Below, one piece after another: positions 63,104 through 64,000 of a stretch of DNA of 64,000 nt. Position numbers and translations under genes: made by a program. Position 1 is the stretch's first letter, and every line of letters starts with the position of its first letter. The stretch comes from Avrilella dinanensis. GTDB taxonomy: Bacteria > Bacteroidota > Bacteroidia > Flavobacteriales > Flavobacteriaceae. The stretch covers positions 869,041 through 933,040 of the forward strand of contig NZ_NIPO01000001.1 of the NCBI RefSeq assembly GCF_002807015.1, read 5' to 3'. A model generated the notes under the pieces. The model had not been told where the DNA came from and made no database searches. It saw nothing but the letters and a program-made list of their open reading frames with translations.

Positions 63104-63568
63104 ATGAACCACTTAGGATTACCCAACAAAGAAACTAAAAAAAACATTGAGTTGCTCAATGAATTGTTAGCAAATTTCCAAGTTTATTACCAAAACCTGA
63201 GAGGTGTGCATTGGAACATACGCGGAAAAAGATTTTTTGATTTGCACGTGAAGTTTGAAGAATTATACAACAATGCCCAAATGCGCGTGGACGAAATCGC
63301 AGAAAGAATCCTGACACTGGACGGTGTGCCATTGCATACATTTGCTGATTATCTGGAGCTTAACAAAATCAAAGTCGGAAAAAATGTTTCTGGCGATGAA
63401 CAGGCTGTGAAATTAGTTATTGAATCTATTCAGGGCTTGCTGAAATTAGAAAGAGTTTTACTGCAAACCACTGATGAAATTGATGATGAAGGTACTAACT
63501 CTATGATTAGCGACTTAATCACAGAACAGGAAAAAGACATTTGGATGCTTCAGGCATTTTTAGGATAA
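63104..63568 (+). CDS. dps: Dps ferritin-like DNA-protection protein
   Basis: 154 residues. Ferroxidase ligands His36 (GVHWNIRG), His48 (LHVKF), Asp63 and Glu67 (VDEIAERIL) have the standard Dps spacing (as His31, His43, Asp58 and Glu62 in Listeria Dps). The N-terminus is short with few Lys/Arg, so iron storage and peroxide removal are better supported than DNA binding. Divergent from oxyR; followed by a terminator. Confidence 0.95.
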   Translation: MNHLGLPNKETKKNIELLNELLANFQVYYQNLRGVHWNIRGKRFFDLHVKFEELYNNAQMRVDEIAERILTLDGVPLHTFADYLELNKIKVGKNVSGDEQAVKLVIESIQGLLKLERVLLQTTDEIDDEGTNSMISDLITEQEKDIWMLQAFLG

Positions 63569-63598
63569 GATAATTAAATGACAGAATTTTTTTCCATA

Positions 63599-63625
63599 GC
63601 CCACGATTTAAATCGCGGGCTTTTT
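63599..63625 (+). terminator. Intrinsic terminator of dps
   Basis: GCCCACGATTT / AAATCGCGGGC stem with one mismatch, followed by TTTTT. Confidence 0.85.
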
Positions 63626-63639
63626 GTTTAGAGCCTGTT

Positions 63640-63783
63640 TAAATTTGTATTGTAAAAATGTTTATAGGTTATTTTTGAGGCAAGAACAAGGCAAATTTTC
63701 AAAGGATAGCAGAGCTATCGTTTTAAAGTTTAACGCAGTTATGACCAAAAAGAAGCATAAACAAATTATTAGATAAATTTGGT
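63640..63783. repeat. 140-nt imperfect palindrome (MITE/REPIN-like)
   Basis: Centred on GATAGC-AGA-GCTATC (63705-63719). Reverse-complementing the right arm gives the same series of words as the left arm: AAATTT, then TGTTTAT, TTTTTG, AAAxGATAGC, with small indels. TTAGAGCCTGTTT just outside the left arm has relatives at 15512 (GAGAGCCTGTTTT) and 35746 (TTAGAGTCTGTT). It holds no gene. Confidence 0.7.
63774..63781 (+). promoter_or_regulatory. -7 box TAAATTTG for candidate small RNA
   Basis: Exact TAnnTTTG on the plus strand in the right arm of the palindrome, 22 nt before the first hairpin of the small-RNA candidate. Confidence 0.4.
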
Positions 63784-63787
63784 AATG

Positions 63788-63941
63788 TACTGAAAAATAG
63801 TTGGTGGATTTTATCAAAATAGTTGTTATATTCCGCCAGTTAATCTGAAGAGGAAGTTAGCGCTGCTGGAGAGCAACCAACCAGCAATAAGATTAATGCT
63901 TATACTAAGAATGAGGACGACCTTCAAAGTCGTCCTTTTTT
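63788..63941 (+). ncRNA. Candidate structured small RNA with three hairpins
   Basis: No coding frame. Hairpin 1: GGTGGA (63803-63808) with TCCGCC (63832-63837). Hairpin 2: outer TTAATCT (63840-63846) with AGATTAA (63890-63896), inner TGCTGG (63864-63869) with CCAGCA (63881-63886). Hairpin 3 is a strong terminator, AGGACGAC / GTCGTCCT (63914-63936), with a T run. The size of about 150 nt and the own -7 box suggest a free-standing RNA. I cannot match it to tmRNA, RNase P, SRP RNA or a riboswitch; 6S-like RNA cannot be excluded. It could also be the leader of the gene starting at 63961. Confidence 0.55.
63914..63941 (+). terminator. Intrinsic terminator of the small-RNA candidate
   Basis: Perfect 8-bp stem AGGACGAC/GTCGTCCT with 7-nt loop CTTCAAA, followed by TTTTT. 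Confidence 0.9.
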
Positions 63942-63960
63942 ACATTCTTTGGTAAGCAGA

Positions 63961-64000
63961 ATGGCTAAAAAAACTCACTTTTCGTTAGAAAAGAAAACAT
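63961..64000 (+). CDS. Start of a coding region cut by the window edge
   Basis: ATG at 63961 opens a frame beginning MAKKTHFSLEKKT that runs off the window after 13 codons. It lies 20 bp after the small-RNA terminator. Too short to identify. Confidence 0.4.
   Translation, partial: MAKKTHFSLEKKT

Overview
The window looks like the chromosome of a Bacteroidota bacterium, most likely class Flavobacteriia. Evidence: AT-rich DNA without Shine-Dalgarno leaders, many TAnnTTTG -7 boxes, a fused SecDF, the DUF3822-rsmD-menC order, a DUF1599/DoxX-thioredoxin/tpiA operon, a kdsA-dgkA-ftsK-lolA-lptF/G-ribBA operon, and signal peptides ending in AQ. I cannot name the genus. I see no prophage, intact insertion sequence or CRISPR array.

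Layout. 1-5500: a truncated secreted Omp28/thioredoxin-like protein, GAF-type methionine sulfoxide reductase, MiaE, a glycosyltransferase and a KAS III-like synthase. 5500-14300 (minus strand): secDF, gyrB, a cation efflux protein, a GlcD-type flavoprotein and an MFS transporter. 14400-21800: meaB, an M16 peptidase, a Gfo/Idh oxidoreductase, recR and a Na+/solute symporter. 21800-26750: a compact plus-strand cluster led by a zinc-ribbon/HTH protein, with two exported hydrolases and several small membrane proteins including SdpI-like and DUF3784 proteins. 26750-33400: an Lrp regulator facing a methionine gamma-lyase-like enzyme, kdsB, a RecD-like helicase, DUF3822-rsmD and menC. 33400-39300: an outer-membrane protein, tRNA-Ser(GGA), TAT-exported alkaline phosphatase, a divergent ClC channel, pirin, YceI and a broken ABC-F gene. 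39400-43950: the tpiA operon. 44000-49650: folP, a lipoprotein, a glycosyltransferase, and ppx-ppk1. 49900-57300: the envelope operon, ending in ribBA. 57350-64000: a repeat-helix envelope protein, a cobalamin riboswitch ahead of a thioesterase, hutI, hutG, oxyR, dps, a long palindrome and a candidate small RNA.

How genes fit together. KdsA and KdsB (3-deoxy-octulosonate synthesis and activation), LptF/G-type permease, LolA, DgkA and SecDF all serve the Gram-negative envelope. OxyR and Dps stand head to head as an oxidative-stress pair. HutI and HutG are adjacent histidine-degradation steps. Ppk1 and Ppx are translationally coupled enzymes that make and break polyphosphate. MeaB (guardian of B12-dependent mutase) and the cobalamin riboswitch both point to cobalamin use.

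Most unusual items: (1) a 504-residue exported protein with 17 tandem 51-bp units encoding a charged helix between two TonB-plug-like ends; (2) a cobalamin riboswitch whose only downstream gene is a hot-dog thioesterase; (3) a three-hairpin small-RNA candidate beside a 140-nt palindrome; (4) a 61-bp duplicated gene junction flanking a hydrolase gene; (5) -7 boxes so close to the start codons of recR, the helicase and ClC that the mRNAs may be leaderless. Functions come from reading motifs by eye; no database search was possible.
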